Source: Streptomyces cavernicola (GTDB lineage: Bacteria; Actinomycetota; Actinomycetes; Streptomycetales; Streptomycetaceae). Taken from it: 64,000 bases of DNA. The position numbers and the translations under genes were made by a program. Below are positions 61,240 to 64,000 of the stretch, one piece after another (the first letter of the stretch is position 1; every line of letters begins with the position of its first letter). The stretch lies in assembly GCF_029968035.1 (NCBI RefSeq), contig NZ_JASCIQ010000035.1:1-64000 (forward strand), written 5' to 3'. A model generated the notes under the pieces. The model searched no databases. It saw only the letters and a list, made by a program, of their open reading frames with translations, and was not told the origin of the DNA.

Positions 61240-61962
61240 ATGCCTGATGCTGCGCCTGCTGCCGCCCAACCAGCCTGTCACCAATGGAAGTTGCCGACAG
61301 TTGTGGACCCGAAACTGCCGTCGCTGGGCAAGCTGATCGCCTGGCAACGCAACCGGTGCGCACTATGCGGGGTAGTCACTGCCGCGTGCGTGGTGGATCA
61401 CGATCACGCCACTGGGCTCGTGCGAGGGCTGCTCTGCTCCAACTGCAACACGCTTGAGGGCGTGAAGGGGCCCGAGGACGAGCCCTTCGCCGCTTACCGT
61501 CGTAGGCCGCCCACAGCGATCTTCGGTGTGAAGCTTCCGTACCGCCCACCAGATGACTACCGATGCGATCGCCATATCGGCTATCTAGGCGTTCCGTCCG
61601 CTTGGTCCCCTGGGGTCAGCAGTCTCATCCTGCTTGACGACCCATCGGACCGCACAGCCATGACGACCGCCATGAAGGAATACGAGCGGCATAGCCCAGG
61701 GATGGGGAACACGGCCCAAAGTGCGCTGGTCGCGTTCGAGTGCGTGAGCCCACTCCGTCCGAATGGCTCTTGCCACGATCAAGACATGCACCTGGAAGGT
61801 GAACCCCCGCCAGGAGCAGCGGTATTCGCGCCCACCCGCGCCGCGAGGGCACAGAGCCTGACCGGAACCCTGGCAGCTGGACTGACGGTGGACTTGCACA
61901 ACGCACCAAAGCGTCCACCGCGTCGCGGGTCGGCCCCCCTATGGAAGCGAGTCGACCGCTGA
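61240..61962 (+). CDS. endonuclease VII-type HNH nuclease
   Basis: 240 aa. The core C-A-L-C-G ... VVDHDHATGLVRGLLCSNCN is the recombination endonuclease VII signature: two Cys-x2-Cys zinc pairs and the His-Asp-His active site. GAGGTG precedes the ATG. The C-terminal half (after about residue 90) is unrelated to the core and may bind DNA. In T4 the family resolves branched DNA, but short phage copies like this one also act as homing nucleases. It separates the tail terminator from the major tail gene. Confidence 0.83.
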   Translation: MPDAAPAAAQPACHQWKLPTVVDPKLPSLGKLIAWQRNRCALCGVVTAACVVDHDHATGLVRGLLCSNCNTLEGVKGPEDEPFAAYRRRPPTAIFGVKLPYRPPDDYRCDRHIGYLGVPSAWSPGVSSLILLDDPSDRTAMTTAMKEYERHSPGMGNTAQSALVAFECVSPLRPNGSCHDQDMHLEGEPPPGAAVFAPTRAARAQSLTGTLAAGLTVDLHNAPKRPPRRGSAPLWKRVDR

Positions 61963-61973
61963 GGCGGGAGCAC

Positions 61974-61985
61974 GCGACGCTAGCC
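61974..61985 (+). repeat. repeated phage intergenic motif, copy 10
   Basis: GCGACGCTAGCC, followed by ACCTGCTCTCC, in the gap before the major tail protein gene. Confidence 0.65.
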
Positions 61986-62043
61986 ACCTGCTCTCCCCAA
62001 GGTTCCGGGGCCCGATCACCGGACCCCCAGGGAGAAGCCCGTC

Positions 62044-62649
62044 ATGGCAGGCGAGACCGCCAACAACAACCAGATCGTCATCCCCTCGCTCACCCGCGTG
62101 TGGCTCGCTGAGGTCGGCACCAATGCGCCGGCCGACGCGACCGTCGCGATGCCCGCCGGCTGGCGCGCCGTCGGCCTCACCACCGAAGATTCGCTCAAAT
62201 TCAACAACGAGCCGAACTTCGAGCAGGTCCGTAGCGCCCAGAGCAGCTACCCGACGCGGACCTTCCAGACGCAGGACGCGTCGACCATCGAGGTCGATCT
62301 TCAGCAGTGGTCCGGCCCCAACTTCCAGGCTGTGTACGGCGGTGGCCAGATCGACGAAGTCACCGCTGCCGACAGCAAGAAGCACTACAAGTTCACCCCG
62401 CCCCGGATCGGCGGCCGCACCGAGATCGCCGCATGCATCGAAGTGATCGACGGCGGCAAGCACTACCGCTACATGGTCCCCAGGTCGATGCAGATGGAGG
62501 GCGTGAGCACCGAGCTCGCCAAGACGAAGGAATCGGTCCTGCCCTTGCGCCTGGCCGTGCAGGGCGGCGATGACTCGGATGCCTGGTACGTCATCGCCGA
62601 CGACCCGAGCTTCGCTCCTCCCGTCGTCACGCCGCCGGCGGGCGGCTGA
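62044..62649 (+). CDS. major tail protein
   Basis: 201 aa. The tail tube fold is suggested by SLTRVWLAEVGTNAPADATV, then ATIEVDLQQWSGPNFQAVYGGG-like strands and a C-terminal Pro-rich tail. Location immediately before the G/GT chaperone pair and tape measure supports the call. It polymerises into the non-contractile siphovirus tail tube. A copy of the repeated motif (61974-61985) lies 58 bp upstream. Confidence 0.83.
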   Translation: MAGETANNNQIVIPSLTRVWLAEVGTNAPADATVAMPAGWRAVGLTTEDSLKFNNEPNFEQVRSAQSSYPTRTFQTQDASTIEVDLQQWSGPNFQAVYGGGQIDEVTAADSKKHYKFTPPRIGGRTEIAACIEVIDGGKHYRYMVPRSMQMEGVSTELAKTKESVLPLRLAVQGGDDSDAWYVIADDPSFAPPVVTPPAGG

Positions 62650-62668
62650 CCTCTCGCCGCGGCAGCGC

Positions 62669-62680
62669 GCGACGCAAGCC
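62669..62680 (+). repeat. repeated phage intergenic motif, copy 11
   Basis: GCGACGCAAGCC, followed by TCACCTGCT, before the tail chaperone gene. GCAAGC pairs perfectly with GCTTGC seven bases downstream. Confidence 0.65.
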
Positions 62681-62753
62681 TCACCTGCTTGCCAGTGTCC
62701 GCGCGCTGCCGCACCCCGCGATTCAGCCCGCACACACGAGAGGCCCGCCGTTC

Positions 62754-63275
62754 ATGTCCTTCGTCATCGATCTCGACGCCGCCGAACGCCGGGAGGTCCA
62801 GTACCCCCACGGCATACCGGTGAAGTACCGCGAGGAGCAGTTCATCTACCCGGCCGAGCTCCCGGCCAAGGCGCTCGATCCGCTGCTCTCCGAGAAGTTG
62901 GACCTCGTCGGCCTGCTCCGCGACATCATCGAGGCCAGCGAGAACCCGACGGCCGCCACCGTCATCGACCTGATCTTCAAGCGGCCCCACCTGCCTCGCC
63001 AGTTCGTCGATGCGATCTACGAGGTGCATCGCATTCTCCTCGGCGAGGAGGAGTATCAGCGGTTTGACGAGCTGGGCCCGTCTCTCCCCGCGTACGTCCG
63101 TCTCACCTTGGGCCTGATCAAGGTCTACGGAGTTGACCTGGGAAAGCTCTTTGGGCTGGGCGCCTCCTCCGAGAGCGATGGGGAGACGTCGAAGCCGACC
63201 TCAGCCGATTCCACCACGGGCTCGACGCCCGAGGAGTCTGGCGAGAGCCAGGAGAGCCCGGCTTCATCGGACTGA
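62754..63275 (+). CDS. tail assembly chaperone gpG-like
   Basis: 173-aa product of the unshifted frame. It is acidic, with the helical core ALDPLLSEKLDLVGLLRDII and RPHLPRQFVDAIYEV typical of tail chaperones that bind the tape measure protein. A slippery heptamer at 63140-63146 lets a fraction of ribosomes shift -1 to make the longer gpGT form. Motif copy 62669-62680 lies 73 bp upstream. Confidence 0.87.
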   Translation: MSFVIDLDAAERREVQYPHGIPVKYREEQFIYPAELPAKALDPLLSEKLDLVGLLRDIIEASENPTAATVIDLIFKRPHLPRQFVDAIYEVHRILLGEEEYQRFDELGPSLPAYVRLTLGLIKVYGVDLGKLFGLGASSESDGETSKPTSADSTTGSTPEESGESQESPASSD

Positions 63276-63574
63276 GGCGTCTGATCGTCCTGATCGACGG
63301 CCTCCCCGAGGACTCCCGCGTCCAGTCCGCCCACATCAACGGGTGGACCAAGGAGACGGAACTCCTGGCACAGCTGATCGAAGAGGTCAGCATCCTGGCC
63401 GCCGACCGGCGACGTGAAGAACCGACGTCCATCCCTCGCCCGTACAACCCCGCCGAAGCCGCTCCCCATCCGCCGGGCGCGCGGCCTCAACAGCAGTCCG
63501 CCGCCCCTCAGATGACGGGGCACCGGCAGATGCTCGCGGCCGCGATGCAGAGAGGAATGGTCCGCAGTGGCTGA
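62754..63574 (+). CDS. tail assembly chaperone gpGT-like (programmed -1 frameshift product)
   Basis: About 273 aa: 131 codons of the G frame, then a -1 shift at the slippery site and 142 codons in frame +2. The shifted part reads RWGDVEADLSRFHHGLD then SAHINGWTKETELLAQLIEEV and ends at TGA 63572-63574, overlapping the tape measure start. This extension is normal coding sequence with high GC3. The frames meet exactly at GGGAAAG. The layout is the standard lambda-like G/GT arrangement. Confidence 0.87.
63140..63146 (+). promoter_or_regulatory. -1 frameshift slippery heptamer GGGAAAG
   Basis: In the zero frame the codons are CTG GGA AAG, so the heptamer is in the canonical X XXY YYZ phase. GGGAAAG is also the site used by phage lambda G/GT. 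The -1 frame stays open for 142 codons and encodes a gpT-like protein. Confidence 0.87.
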
Positions 63575-64000
63575 GGGCCTGCAGGCTGGCCGCCTGGACG
63601 TGCCGGTCGTCGCCGACCTCACCGGGTTCGTACGCGAACTGCGCACGAAGGTCGAGGAGGCCGCCCAGGGCCTGGCCGTCAAGGTCAAGGTCAAGGTCGA
63701 CGACAAGAACCTGCGCAAGAAGCTCGAAGCCGCCGTCAAAGAGGCGTCGAAGGGTGTCAGCGCCAAGGTCGAGATCAAGGTCGACGACCAGCGGCTCCGC
63801 ACCGAGCTGGACGGCATCGCGCGGCGCATCGCCGGAACGGACGTCCGCGTGCCCGTGCGGCCTGACGATGACTCGGACAGCTACAGCCGTAACGGCGGCC
63901 TCCTCTCCGGCATCCGCGACCTGATCCGCGGGGCGCAGGGCGAGGCAGACCGCACGCCGGTCAGCGTGCCGGTGCGGATGCGGATGCCGGGCGGCCGGCG
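63567..64000 (+). CDS. tape measure protein, N-terminal part (runs off the window)
   Basis: Starts at GTG 63567, overlapping the GT stop, and stays open to the window end, about 144 codons. It begins AEGLQAGRLDVPVVADLTGFV and shows alternating repeats such as AVKVKVKVDDKNLRKKLEAA and AKVEIKVDDQRLRTELDG. This is the style of tape measure N termini (coiled coil with repeats). Gene order after the chaperone pair makes the call. The rest lies outside the window. Confidence 0.85.
   Translation, partial: MAEGLQAGRLDVPVVADLTGFVRELRTKVEEAAQGLAVKVKVKVDDKNLRKKLEAAVKEASKGVSAKVEIKVDDQRLRTELDGIARRIAGTDVRVPVRPDDDSDSYSRNGGLLSGIRDLIRGAQGEADRTPVSVPVRMRMPGGR

Noticed and set aside
1..64000. CRISPR arrays, tRNA or rRNA genes
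   Set aside because: No regular direct repeat-spacer array and no tRNA cloverleaf or rRNA sequence was recognised; the repeated 12-bp motif is dispersed, not clustered.

Overview
The window is chromosomal DNA from a high-GC actinomycete, almost certainly a Streptomyces. Third codon positions are nearly all G or C, GTG and TTG starts are common, Shine-Dalgarno sites are GGAGG-like, and the type VII secretion locus has the Streptomyces form (EccB, EccC, EccD and mycosins, with no EccA or EccE seen). These assignments rest on motif recognition and memory of the families; no database was searched.

Region 1 (about 0.06-16.2 kb) is a type VII (ESX-like) secretion locus. eccC (minus strand) diverges from eccD, eccB, an active-looking mycosin, two secretion-associated proteins (one with a WXG domain and a long Pro-rich tail), a second mycosin-like protein that has lost its catalytic His and oxyanion Asn, and two WXG100 proteins. 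A strong hairpin terminator follows. A STAND-type ATPase lies downstream of eccC. Region 2 (16.3-19.5 kb) looks like a substrate module: a 146-aa small protein, a 729-aa protein with an N-terminal WXG domain, and a membrane-anchored exported protein, with AT-richer codon use than their neighbours.

Region 3 (19.7-28.1 kb) holds a small membrane protein, a GNAT acetyltransferase with a TPR regulator, an anti-sigma-type HATPase, then a B12-binding radical SAM enzyme, a convergent nucleotidyltransferase, an aldo/keto reductase and an EEP-fold phosphoesterase. The last four look like an uncharacterised enzyme cassette.

Region 4 (28.2-64.0 kb, continuing past the end) is the structural module of a siphovirus-like prophage. 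It carries a portal-MuF fusion, a 5,505-codon open frame (methylase and SNF2-type helicase plus many repeat modules), an RMF-like protein, a prohead protease, a major capsid protein, an IPT/TIG-domain protein, head-tail connectors, tail terminator, major tail protein, a G/GT tail chaperone pair with a textbook GGGAAAG slippery site, and the start of the tape measure gene. Cargo includes two HNH nucleases, two proteins with HEPN-like R-x4/6-H motifs, and genes on the minus strand. No terminase large subunit or integrase is present in the window.

The main unusual points are: (a) a 111-codon gene in another frame inside the giant open frame, where codon bias switches to the nested gene and the downstream methylase has no start codon of its own; (b) a 12-bp intergenic motif, consensus close to GCGACGCAAGCC, found about eleven times before phage genes; (c) the pseudo-mycosin; (d) repeat modules in the giant protein; and (e) a frameshifted helix-turn-helix gene beside other remnants.
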